A stretch of 64,000 nt of DNA from NCBI RefSeq assembly GCF_024746835.1, contig NZ_CP080531.1, positions 4,298,001 through 4,362,000 of the forward strand, in the 5' to 3' direction. Origin of the DNA: Mesorhizobium sp. AR02. GTDB taxonomy: Bacteria > Pseudomonadota > Alphaproteobacteria > Rhizobiales > Rhizobiaceae. The notes beneath the pieces were generated by a model that was given only the letters and a program-made list of their open reading frames with translations, was not told the origin of the DNA and made no database searches. The position numbers and the translations under genes were made by a program. The stretch's first letter is position 1. Each line of letters opens with the position of its first letter. Positions 9,430-17,171 of the stretch are shown here, in pieces.

Positions 9430-12333
9430 ATGAAGCAGGTTTTCCTCGCGTTCACGGTGGTGCTTGTGGTTCTTGCCGGTGCGGCAGCGCCCGCCAAGGC
9501 CGAGCCAATCGTCACCTATGCGCTCGACAACGGGCTGCAGGTGGTGCTGGTGCCGGACCATCGTGCGCCGAAAGTGGTGATGAACCTGCGCTACCGCGTC
9601 GGGTCGATGAATGAACCGGCGGGCCGCTCGGGTTTTGCGCATCTGTTCGAGCACCTGATGTTTTCCGGCACGCCGGCCTGGCCGAACGTGTTCGGTGCGC
9701 ACGCCGCATTGGGCAACGAGATCAATGCCTGGACCACCGAGGACGGCACCGTGTTCTATGTCGACGGGCTGTCGTCGTCGCTGCCGATGATCCTGTCGCT
9801 GGAAGCCGACCGCATGGCCAATCTCGGCCGCTCGGTGACACAGGCCAAGCTCGACCTGCAGCGCTCGGTGGTCAAGAACGAGATGCGCCAGAACGTGCTC
9901 GACAAGGCCGGCGCATCGGGCTGGGAAGCTTTCTGGTCCGGGCTGTTCCCAAAGCCGCATCCCTATAGCCGCATGGTCATCGGTTCGGTCGCCGACCTCG
10001 ATGCGGCGACGCTGGACGATGTCAGAGGCTTCTTCAACACCTACTATCTGCCCAACAATGCGGTGCTGGTGCTGGTCGGCGACCTCAAGGTCGATGACAC
10101 CAAGGCGCTGATTGCCGACACGTTCGGCCGGGTGCCACGCGGCGCCGACGTGGCACGCCCAGCCGTCCCGGAACCGACGCAGGCGCGGCTCAAGCTGGTG
10201 CTCGAGGATCGCGTGCCGAGCCCCGTTGTCGTGGTCGGCTTCAGTGGTCCGGCGGCGCAGTCACCGGACAATGGTGCGCTCAGCATTGCCGCCGAACTGC
10301 TCGGCAATGGCGACTACGGATTTCTGCGCAACCGGCTGGTCTCGGAACAGGGCGTCGCTACCTATGCCAGTGCAAGCTGGACGGCCGGCCTGCTCGGCGG
10401 GCGTTTCACCTTCGAGGCGGGTGCGGCGGCCGGTGTGACTCCGCAAGCGCTCGAAAGCGCGATGAAAGCGGCCTTCGTGGATTTCCAGAAGACGCCGCTC
10501 GATCCGGCTGATGTCGAACGCGCGCGCAACGGCATATTGCAGGCAGCGCGGCTGGGCAACGAGGCGCTGAAGGATCGTGCCGGCACCGTCTCCTACAACG
10601 CCGACATTCTCGGCGATGCGCAGAGCGCGCTGGTCGACGATCCGCGCGTCAGGAATGCCAGTGCTGTCGATGTCGAAGCGACGATCAAGCAGCACTTGAA
10701 ACCGGAAGACGCCAGCGTGCTGGTGCTGAAGCCCGGGCCGCGCGGCGGCTATCCCGACGCGCTGATCGGTTCGTCCGGAACGCCACAGCCTTTTACGGCA
10801 CCGGAGCGGGTGGCTATCGACATCCCGAAGCATCCAGCCGGGCAAGCGCCTTCGGCGGTATTGCCGGCCATGGAAACGGCGACGCTCTCCAACGGCATCA
10901 AGCTCGTCCACTACACCTTGCCGGAGGCGCCGATAGCCTATGTGGCGGCCAGTGCCGAAGGTGGCTGGAACAGCGTGCCGGAAGGCAAGGAGGGGCTGCT
11001 GGAGCTTGCCGCCAGCATGGCGACGCGTGGCGCCGGCGATCGCGGTGCGGCCGACTTCGCCAAGGCGACCAGCGATATCGGTGCGGGGATCGGCTATCAG
11101 GCCGGCGCATTGGCCACCACGATGACGCTTGGCGTGCCACCGGAAAAGCTCGACCAGGGTCTCGGCCTGCTTGCCGACGCGGTGCTGAAGCCGCGTTTCG
11201 ACAAGACCGAATGGACGGTGCTGATGGCGCAGACGGTCGACTGGCTGAACGGCCGCGAGGCGGATCTGCCTGGCGTTGCCGGCCGCGCGGCAAAGGCGGC
11301 GCTTATTCCGCAAGTGCCGGGCAAAGCAGCGGTCGACTGGTCGGCAAAGGCGCTGGCCTCGATCTCGCTCGACGAGGCGAAAGCCGCGTTCAAGGCGGAG
11401 TTCACGCCCAAGGCGGTGACCTTCTACAGCGTCGGCCCGATGCCGATCGCAACCGTCGCTGCCGGCCTTGAAAAAGCATTCGGCACGTGGACAAGCGACG
11501 CCGCCGGTTATGCCGTCGAACCGTCGCCGGCAGCGCATTTCAGCGCTGGCCAGAAAGTGCTGCTGGTGCCCGAACCCGGCGCCAGCCAGTCGGCGCTGTT
11601 CGTGGCGCGGCCGGCACCCGGCACCGACGAAGGCGAGCGCGCTGAATCGACCGCCGTCGCCAACCTGCTTGGCGATGATTTCTCCAGCCGGTTGAATTCG
11701 GTGATCCGTGAGGAGAAAGGCTATTCCTATGGCGTGTCCAGCTATCTCATGAGCCCAATGAAGGTCGGCTCGGGACTGGTGGTGGCAACCACGGTCGAGC
11801 GGGCCAACACTGGTCCGGCGATCACCGAGATCCTGAAAGGTTTTGCCGGCCTGACCACCTTGCCGGTGGCGCAGGACGAGGTCGACCGCACGGTGACGGT
11901 CTATCGCCGGGCACTGGCCGGATCGGCCGAGACCTCTGCCGGTCTGTTCGGCTCGCTGATCAGCGCGGTCGGCAGTGGTTCGACCCTGGAGGACCAGCAA
12001 AACCGCATGACGGCGCGCACCCAACTGACGCTCGACGCGGTGCAAAAACAGGCGCTGGCATTGTCGTCGCTGGACCCATCGCTGATCGTCGTTGCTGGTG
12101 ATCCTGACGTTGTCATGCCGCAGCTTGCCGCGATCGGTCTCAAGGACGTCGAGATCGTCAAGCGTGACGAGGCAGGCGAACAGACGGCCATGCGGGCGCT
12201 CGACCTTCTCGGCGCCAACAGCCAGGCGCCGCTCTCCGCTTCACCGTGGCGGGTCGGCGATGGCGGCACGACGCGAGCGGTGCACTCTTGCGCTGGCGCC
12301 AAGGACTGTGGCGCGCAAATCCACGCCGATTGA
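9430..12333 (+). CDS. Secreted two-domain M16-family zinc metallopeptidase
   Basis: The 967-residue product is a periplasmic or secreted M16 (pitrilysin/PqqL-like) protease. The first 25 residues are a signal peptide (MKQVFLAFTVVLVVLAGAAA). The inverted zinc motif HLFEH is at residues 71-75, and the distal zinc ligand is probably Glu151 in KNEMRQ. A second M16 half, starting near residue 485 (LSNGIKLVHYTLPEAPIAYV), lacks the zinc motif but has the C-terminal signature RLNSVIREEKGYSYGVSSYL. Many rhizobia carry the two halves as adjacent genes, so one fused chain is worth noting. The ATG at 9430 follows GGGGGTGATC. The last 40 residues look unlike the family. Confidence 0.9.
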   Translation: MKQVFLAFTVVLVVLAGAAAPAKAEPIVTYALDNGLQVVLVPDHRAPKVVMNLRYRVGSMNEPAGRSGFAHLFEHLMFSGTPAWPNVFGAHAALGNEINAWTTEDGTVFYVDGLSSSLPMILSLEADRMANLGRSVTQAKLDLQRSVVKNEMRQNVLDKAGASGWEAFWSGLFPKPHPYSRMVIGSVADLDAATLDDVRGFFNTYYLPNNAVLVLVGDLKVDDTKALIADTFGRVPRGADVARPAVPEPTQARLKLVLEDRVPSPVVVVGFSGPAAQSPDNGALSIAAELLGNGDYGFLRNRLVSEQGVATYASASWTAGLLGGRFTFEAGAAAGVTPQALESAMKAAFVDFQKTPLDPADVERARNGILQAARLGNEALKDRAGTVSYNADILGDAQSALVDDPRVRNASAVDVEATIKQHLKPEDASVLVLKPGPRGGYPDALIGSSGTPQPFTAPERVAIDIPKHPAGQAPSAVLPAMETATLSNGIKLVHYTLPEAPIAYVAASAEGGWNSVPEGKEGLLELAASMATRGAGDRGAADFAKATSDIGAGIGYQAGALATTMTLGVPPEKLDQGLGLLADAVLKPRFDKTEWTVLMAQTVDWLNGREADLPGVAGRAAKAALIPQVPGKAAVDWSAKALASISLDEAKAAFKAEFTPKAVTFYSVGPMPIATVAAGLEKAFGTWTSDAAGYAVEPSPAAHFSAGQKVLLVPEPGASQSALFVARPAPGTDEGERAESTAVANLLGDDFSSRLNSVIREEKGYSYGVSSYLMSPMKVGSGLVVATTVERANTGPAITEILKGFAGLTTLPVAQDEVDRTVTVYRRALAGSAETSAGLFGSLISAVGSGSTLEDQQNRMTARTQLTLDAVQKQALALSSLDPSLIVVAGDPDVVMPQLAAIGLKDVEIVKRDEAGEQTAMRALDLLGANSQAPLSASPWRVGDGGTTRAVHSCAGAKDCGAQIHAD

Positions 12334-12343
12334 TCGGCTCCAT

Positions 12344-12366
12344 GCGCGGCCGGCGGCCGCGCTTAA
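12344..12366 (+). terminator. Possible weak terminator hairpin after the M16 gene
   Basis: GCGCGGCC (12344-12351), a GGC loop and GGCCGCGC (12355-12362) form a perfect 8-bp GC stem. It is followed only by TTAAATCTT rather than a clean T-tract, so termination may be partial. Confidence 0.4.
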
Positions 12367-12396
12367 ATCTTGTTATCTTTGGTTTCGGGGGAAACG

Positions 12397-13590
12397 ATGA
12401 GCGATTCATTTAGGGAAGTCACTTCAGTCTCGTGGTTCGGGCGGATCAAGCGCGCGGTCGGCGGGGTCATCTTCGGCCTGCTGCTTATCGTGCTGATGGT
12501 GATCGGGCTGTTCTGGAACGAGGGCCGCGCGGTGCAGACAGCGCGCTCGCTGGCTGAAGGCGCCGGTACCGTCATCTCGATCAACGCCGACAGCGTCGAT
12601 GCAGCCAATGACGGCAAACTGGTGCATGTCAGCGGGCCGGTGACGGCCGATAGCGGCCTGTCGGATCCGGATTTCGGCATCGCCGCGCAAGGACTGCGCC
12701 TGTCGCGCAGCGTGGAGATGTACCAGTGGAAGGAAGAGTCCAAATCCGAAACCACCAAGAAACTTGGCGGCGGCGAGGAAACGGAGACCACCTACAGTTA
12801 TTCGAAGGTGTGGGACGACAGCCAGATCGATTCATCCGATTTCAAGAAGCCGGACGGTCATCAAAATCCGCCAATGGCGATCCACAGCCGCGCTTTCCAG
12901 ATCCCGCAGGGCAAGCTCGTCGCCTTCGATCTGGATACGCCGGTGCTCGACCGCATCGAGGGCGACAAGGACTACTCGCTGTCGTCCAGTCAGTCGGCGG
13001 CGATAAAGGCCGCCTATACCGGAACCAAGCCGCTCAGCATCGTCGATGGCAGAATCTATCTCGGCAGCGACAACACGACGCCCACATTGGGCGATTACCG
13101 TATCGGCTATGAGCTCGCGCCACTCGGCGTGGTCAGCATCGTCGCGCGCCAGGCCGGCAGCCGGTTCGAGCCTTACCAGACGCAAGCCGGCGATGCGTTG
13201 CTGATGGTCGATACCGGCCAGGTGTCGGCCGACAAGATGTTCGCCGAGGCGGTCAGCGCCAACACGCTGATCACCTGGCTGCTGCGCGGCGGCGGCCTTT
13301 TGCTGCTGACGATCGGCTTTGCCCTGTTCCTCAGCCCGATCGGCGTGATCTTCGACGTCATCCCGTTCCTCGGCAGCATGGCGCGGATGGGAACCGGCAT
13401 CATCGCCTTCTTCCTGGCGATCCTGGTCGGTACGACGACGATCGCGATTGCCTGGTTCTGGTATCGGCCGGTTCTGGCGATCGCCATCTTGGCGGCCGGT
13501 GTCATCGCGGCGGCCGCGGTCTATTATCTCGGCCGCTCACGCAAGGCTGTCGCGCCAATGGCCATGCCAAGCGCTGGCACTGCGGTGTAG
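12397..13590 (+). CDS. TMEM43-family membrane protein
   Basis: The 397-residue product matches the TMEM43 (LUMA) family of membrane proteins, found from bacteria to animals; bacterial function is unknown. A membrane helix near residues 18-42 (VGGVIFGLLLIVLMVIGLFW) is followed by a large extracytoplasmic domain with the family-type stretch LRLSRSVEMYQWKEE. At least three more helices lie after residue 295 (LLRGGGLLLLTIGFALFLSP, GTGIIAFFLAILVGTTTIAI, AIAILAAGVIAAAAVYYL). The ATG at 12397 follows GGGGGAAACG. The gene is convergent with the amidohydrolase beyond the insertion sequence, with which it once shared a terminator. Confidence 0.85.
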   Translation: MSDSFREVTSVSWFGRIKRAVGGVIFGLLLIVLMVIGLFWNEGRAVQTARSLAEGAGTVISINADSVDAANDGKLVHVSGPVTADSGLSDPDFGIAAQGLRLSRSVEMYQWKEESKSETTKKLGGGEETETTYSYSKVWDDSQIDSSDFKKPDGHQNPPMAIHSRAFQIPQGKLVAFDLDTPVLDRIEGDKDYSLSSSQSAAIKAAYTGTKPLSIVDGRIYLGSDNTTPTLGDYRIGYELAPLGVVSIVARQAGSRFEPYQTQAGDALLMVDTGQVSADKMFAEAVSANTLITWLLRGGGLLLLTIGFALFLSPIGVIFDVIPFLGSMARMGTGIIAFFLAILVGTTTIAIAWFWYRPVLAIAILAAGVIAAAAVYYLGRSRKAVAPMAMPSAGTAV

Positions 13591-13599
13591 CTTGCAAAA

Positions 13600-13618
13600 A
13601 GGGCGGCCATGCCGCCCT
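13600..13618. repeat. Left 19-bp target duplication of the insertion sequence (split terminator)
   Basis: AGGGCGGCCATGCCGCCCT here is identical to 15142-15160 on the other side of the insertion sequence. The repeat is itself a palindrome (8-bp stem, CAT loop). With AAAA on its left and TTTT to the right of the other copy, the empty site reads as a bidirectional rho-independent terminator. Confidence 0.9.
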
Positions 13619-13633
13619 CAGACCGCTGACAAA

Positions 13634-13659
13634 CCCCGTCGATTTTCGGCGGGGTTTTT
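13634..13659 (+). terminator. Inward-facing terminator at the left end of the insertion sequence
   Basis: CCCCGTCGA, a TTT loop and TCGGCGGGG form a 9-bp stem (one T-G pair) followed by TTTTT at 13655-13659. It would stop plus-strand transcripts entering from the TMEM43 gene, before they run antisense through the transposase. Confidence 0.8.
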
Positions 13660-13720
13660 CTTATGGGGTTGGTGGGTCAGGATTTTCGGCCGTCAGCAGC
13701 GTTTGTCAGGGTTGCCTGCC

Positions 13721-15088
13721 TCATGCGAGGCGGGGTTTTGGCCTTGGGCTGAGGGCCAGGGCGATCTTCTTCATGTTCTGGGCTGCGGCGGCGATCAGAC
13801 ACTGGCAGGCTACCCTGGTGAGACTTCGGAACCGGGCATAGCGGTGGCCGTGCAGTTGCTTGGCGTCGGCGAAGGAGCGCTCGACAGTTTCCTTGCGGCG
13901 GCGGTAGACGGCCTTGCCCCACGCCGTCAGCCGGTTGGCGTCGGTGCGTTCCTTGGCATCGGCCCAGACGTGGCGGATGATGGTGCGCTGGGCCTTGGCA
14001 TTGGTGGTGCAGGAAGCGAGCAGTGGACAGTCGCGGCAGATAGCGGGGGCGCTCTTGTAATGGCGGTAGCCATTGCGGTCGGTGGTCGCGTAGGCCAACA
14101 ACTGGCCCTGTGGGCAGCGATAGCCATCGGTCTCGGGCTCATGGGTGAAGGATGACGGTCCCATCATGCCAGGCTTGGGCGGTGTTGGGCGGCGATAGCC
14201 GGTGACGCCGCGTATTGCGCGATCCTCCAGCCCTTTGGCGATGCCGGCCGTGGCATAGCCGGCGTCCAGCCCGACAGCGCCGACATCAAAGCCGAAGCGC
14301 TCCACCTGGCGGTCGAGCCGCGACAGGTAGACCGTAGAATCGTGGACGATCGCTGTCGTGTGCGTGTCGGTGATGATGGCGTGGGCCGCATCCACCGTGC
14401 GGTGGTCGAGATAGAAGAAGCCCTTCGGTTTGCCCTCGCGCACCATGTAGCCGCTGTCGGGATCGGTGCGCGATACCTTCGTCTCCTTCACCGCGGGCTG
14501 GCGTTGCTTCTCCTTCAGCGGCTTCTGGCCGTGCAGCCCTCGTTCGGCGTCGATCGCACGATCGAGGTCGGCCCAATAGTCGGCCCGCGACTTGGCGATC
14601 ATGGCAAGATCGTATTTGCCCTTGTTGGCGTTGGCCTTCAGATGGGTGGAGTCGGTGTAAAGCACCGTGCCATCGACAAGGCCCGCTCGGATCGCCTGCT
14701 CGACGATACGGTCGAAGATCGCCTGCGACACGCTGGTGTCGTCGTAGCGTCGACGCCGGTTCTGCGACAGCGTCGAGGCGTCGAACACCTTGTCCGTCAG
14801 TTTCAGCCGCAAAAACCAACGATAGGCGACATTGACCTCGATCTCGCGCACCAACTGCCGTTCCGAGCGAACTCCAAACAGGTAGCCGATGAACAGCGCC
14901 TTGAACATCAAGGTCGGATCGAGCGGCGGCCGGCCATTGTCCGGGCAATAGAGTGGCGCCGTCAGATCGTGGATGAAGGAGAAATCGATCACACGGTCGA
15001 TCTTGCGCAACAGGTGATCAGCCGGAACCAGCTGATCCAGCGTTACCATCTCAAGCGCGGTCTGTTCAGGGGCGGGTCGCTTCAACAT
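13721..15088 (-). CDS. IS1182-family transposase
   Basis: The 455-residue product is a DDE transposase. It opens LKRPAPEQTALEMVTLDQLV, has the family-type stretch LDPTLMFKALFIGYLFGVRS, a first catalytic Asp region VLYTDSTHLKANANKGKYD, a second at VGLDAGYATAGIA, and the catalytic Glu in RRKETVERSFADAKQLHGHR. A cysteine cluster (YRCPQG, then AICRDCPLLASC) resembles the zinc-binding insert of this group. The ATG at 15088 is chosen; a TTG at 15103 would start inside the terminator T-tract. There is no obvious Shine-Dalgarno site, and only 13 bases separate the ATG from the right-end hairpin, so expression must be low. No frameshift or stop interrupts it. Confidence 0.93.
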   Translation of the reverse strand: MLKRPAPEQTALEMVTLDQLVPADHLLRKIDRVIDFSFIHDLTAPLYCPDNGRPPLDPTLMFKALFIGYLFGVRSERQLVREIEVNVAYRWFLRLKLTDKVFDASTLSQNRRRRYDDTSVSQAIFDRIVEQAIRAGLVDGTVLYTDSTHLKANANKGKYDLAMIAKSRADYWADLDRAIDAERGLHGQKPLKEKQRQPAVKETKVSRTDPDSGYMVREGKPKGFFYLDHRTVDAAHAIITDTHTTAIVHDSTVYLSRLDRQVERFGFDVGAVGLDAGYATAGIAKGLEDRAIRGVTGYRRPTPPKPGMMGPSSFTHEPETDGYRCPQGQLLAYATTDRNGYRHYKSAPAICRDCPLLASCTTNAKAQRTIIRHVWADAKERTDANRLTAWGKAVYRRRKETVERSFADAKQLHGHRYARFRSLTRVACQCLIAAAAQNMKKIALALSPRPKPRLA

Positions 15089-15101
15089 GACCCAGTGAAT
15101 C

Positions 15102-15126
15102 AAAAACCCCCGGCAAATGCCAGGGG
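15102..15126 (-). terminator. Inward-facing terminator at the right end of the insertion sequence
   Basis: Read on the minus strand, CCCCTGGC, an ATTT loop and GCCGGGGG form an 8-bp stem (one T-G pair) followed by TTTTT (15106-15102). It lies directly before the transposase start and would stop outside transcripts, for example from the neighbouring amidohydrolase gene, from expressing the transposase. Confidence 0.75.
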
Positions 15127-15141
15127 TTTGTCAGCAGTCTG

Positions 15142-15160
15142 AGGGCGGCCATGCCGCCCT
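15142..15160. repeat. Right 19-bp target duplication of the insertion sequence
   Basis: This is the second copy of AGGGCGGCCATGCCGCCCT, followed by TTTT of the original terminator. For minus-strand transcripts of the amidohydrolase gene, the hairpin is kept but its T-tract is now replaced by the end of the insertion sequence. Confidence 0.9.
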
Positions 15161-15204
15161 TTTTCTCGTGCCCGTCGTTTACCAGCCGCGTGCCGGCGGC
15201 AGCC

Positions 15205-16236
15205 TTACCGGTCCTCGAAACCGGTCAGAACGCCGACGGCGTTGATGCCGATCTCCTCGACGGCATAGCCGCCTTCCATGACGAACAGCGTCGGCAGGCC
15301 AAGCCTGGCGATGCGGCGGCCGATCTTGGGATAGTCGGGGCTTTTCAGCTTGAACTGGCTGATCGGATCCTTCTCGAAAGTGTCGACGCCGAGCGAGACG
15401 ATGACGATGTCGGGTGCGTAGGCGGCGAGCCTGGCGCAGGCATCCTCCAGCGAGGCATTCCAGGCGTCCCAGCCGGTGCCGAAGGGCATGGGGTAGTTGA
15501 TGTTGAAACCTTCGCCCGCGCCCGCTCCGCGTTCATCGGCATGGCCGAGGAAGAACGGATACTCGACCAGGGGATCACCATGCAGGTTGAGGACCTGGAC
15601 GTCGGCGCGGTCATAGAAGATCTCCTGCGTGCCGTTGCCGTGGTGATAGTCGACGTCGAGGATGGAGACGCGTTTGGCGCCCTGGTCGCGGAACCATTGC
15701 GCGGCGACAGCGGCGTTGTTGATGTAGCAATAGCCGCCCATGAAGCCGGCGCCGGCATGGTGGCCAGGCGGGCGGCAGAGCGCAAAGGCCGAGCTCTCGC
15801 CGCCCTTGACCAGGCCGGCTGCGGTCAGCGCCACGTCATAGGACGATTTGATCGCGGCCCAGGTGCCTTCGACGAAAGTGGCGCCGGCATCGAAGGAATA
15901 GTAGCCGAGCAGCGCATCGACGCGCTTTGGCGGCACGTCGCCGCGCAGGCCGCGCGTCGGCCAGGTGAAGGGCATGGCGGTGCCCTCGTGACCGGAGGCC
16001 ACCCATTGCGGCCAGACTGTCGGCAGGAAGTCGATATAGTCTGATTTGTGGATACGCTTGGCGGCGGCAAGATCATACTCGAGCGGCAGGACGATCGGAC
16101 CGAGCTTCTCGCTCTCGACCCGCGCCTTGATGAACTCGGCCCGCGAGGGTTTTTCAAAACCCGGCACGATGGCTGATGTAACCAGTTCCATCTGGCCGGC
16201 ATGGCCAGCATGAAGCGGCGAATAGACAGTCTTCAT
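15205..16236 (-). CDS. Histone-deacetylase-fold amidohydrolase, probably acetylpolyamine amidohydrolase
   Basis: The 343-residue protein belongs to the zinc-dependent histone deacetylase superfamily. Family residues are visible: the tandem His motif CRPPGHHAGAGF, the zinc Asp and His in LDVDYHHGNGTQEIF, a third zinc Asp in SLGVDTFEKDP, and the transition-state Tyr in MEGGYAVEEIG. Bacterial relatives remove acetyl groups from N-acetylated polyamines. The nearby PotABCD-like transporter on the other side of the regulator supports an amine substrate (inference). It follows the TetR gene by 23 bp on the same strand. Class II deacetylase activity on other acyl amides cannot be excluded. Confidence 0.88.
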   Translation of the reverse strand: MKTVYSPLHAGHAGQMELVTSAIVPGFEKPSRAEFIKARVESEKLGPIVLPLEYDLAAAKRIHKSDYIDFLPTVWPQWVASGHEGTAMPFTWPTRGLRGDVPPKRVDALLGYYSFDAGATFVEGTWAAIKSSYDVALTAAGLVKGGESSAFALCRPPGHHAGAGFMGGYCYINNAAVAAQWFRDQGAKRVSILDVDYHHGNGTQEIFYDRADVQVLNLHGDPLVEYPFFLGHADERGAGAGEGFNINYPMPFGTGWDAWNASLEDACARLAAYAPDIVIVSLGVDTFEKDPISQFKLKSPDYPKIGRRIARLGLPTLFVMEGGYAVEEIGINAVGVLTGFEDR

Positions 16237-16259
16237 AAAGTTCCTCTCGAAATGCGAAA

Positions 16260-16913
16260 TCAGTCAAGGTTGAGATAGGGGTTCACCAGAGCGAGCCACA
16301 TGGCTTCGACATCGTCCTCGATGAGGTCGAATGTCCTGCGATCTCTCTTCAGTCCGACAAGCCGGCAGGCGTGCCCGACCTCCATCATCACCAGGCCGAG
16401 CCGTTTGGCGATCTTGTCTTCGAGAGCAGGATTCACATGCCGCAGCCAGGCGGCGTAAAGCGCGATGATCTGCTCGTCATATTCGTCCTGGATAGGCCTG
16501 AGATCGGCGTTGCCTGAAATGGCCTCGATCACCGGCATCAGGGTCGCGTTCTCGAGATAGATACTGGATGTGTCGATAAAGAGCTTGCGCACTTCCTGGC
16601 GAAACTCGTCGCGGTTGGTGGGCCGGGGAACCTTGATGCGCTTCTCGATCACCTCGGGGAAGGAGGACAGCCAGCGCCGGGCGAGGTCCAGAAGAATGGC
16701 TTCCTTGTTGGGAAAATATTGATAGATCGATCCGACCGACAGGCCCGCGCGCTGCGCAATGGCGAGCGTCGTCGGTGTCCTGGTTCCTTGCTCCCGCGTC
16801 AAGATCAGCGCGGCGTCGAGAATCCGGTCGACCACCTTGCTCGACCGCTGTTGCCGCGGCTGCTTGCGCGGCTCGAGCGCTATCCTGGTTTTGCGATCGA
16901 GACTGCGCTTCAC
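16260..16913 (-). CDS. TetR-family transcriptional regulator
   Basis: The product has an N-terminal TetR helix-turn-helix (VVDRILDAALILTREQGTRT, then AIAQRAGLSVGSIYQYFPNK) and a helical ligand domain. The GTG at 16913 is preferred: it gives 217 residues, the usual TetR size, with GAGG about ten bases upstream. An ATG at 16976 or the frame opening at 17018 would add an unstructured-looking extension across the promoter region. It heads a minus-strand pair with the amidohydrolase gene and is divergent from the amidohydrolase/Pot genes, so it probably controls both directions from the shared gap (inference). The inducer is unknown. Confidence 0.88.
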   Translation of the reverse strand: MKRSLDRKTRIALEPRKQPRQQRSSKVVDRILDAALILTREQGTRTPTTLAIAQRAGLSVGSIYQYFPNKEAILLDLARRWLSSFPEVIEKRIKVPRPTNRDEFRQEVRKLFIDTSSIYLENATLMPVIEAISGNADLRPIQDEYDEQIIALYAAWLRHVNPALEDKIAKRLGLVMMEVGHACRLVGLKRDRRTFDLIEDDVEAMWLALVNPYLNLD

Positions 16914-16991
16914 TGCTTGATGTCCTCGTTCCCCGCTTGGTCTCAACACAAGCGCAGGGGGCTGTCCACAATACATTCTAAATTCCGCATG

Positions 16992-17021
16992 TTGACAAAC
17001 GCGAATAATCAGTCGCATTCT
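16992..17021 (+). promoter_or_regulatory. Candidate promoter in the TetR/amidohydrolase gap
   Basis: TTGACA at 16992-16997 is followed after 18 bases by CATTCT, a poor -10 box. Between them, GCGA at 17001 and TCGC at 17013 form an imperfect inverted pair around AATAATCAG, which could be a TetR operator overlapping the promoter. The -35 match is clear and the rest is weak. Confidence 0.3.
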
Positions 17022-17171
17022 TTATCCACGCTGTCCCCAGGGATAACAAGGGGAATTTCGAAGGCAGCGGACTGGCATCGTTTTTGTTCCGTGGCGCCGC
17101 TCCGGTGGAGTGGCAGGTCGTTGAGCGCAGGATTGTCGGTCTCAATCGGTCATCAAAAGCGCGGAGTCGCG

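Larger units (their letters stand above)
13619..15141 (-). mobile_element. Complete IS1182-family-like insertion sequence
   Basis: The element is 1523 bp. Its ends are 19-bp terminal inverted repeats: CAGACCGCTGACAAACCCC at 13619-13637 and, read on the minus strand, CAGACTGCTGACAAACCCC at 15141-15123 (18 of 19 identical). It carries one full-length transposase gene on the minus strand and is flanked by a 19-bp direct repeat. Each end also carries an inward-pointing terminator hairpin. Intact ends, an intact gene and a perfect target duplication suggest a recent insertion. The family call rests on the transposase sequence. Confidence 0.93.
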
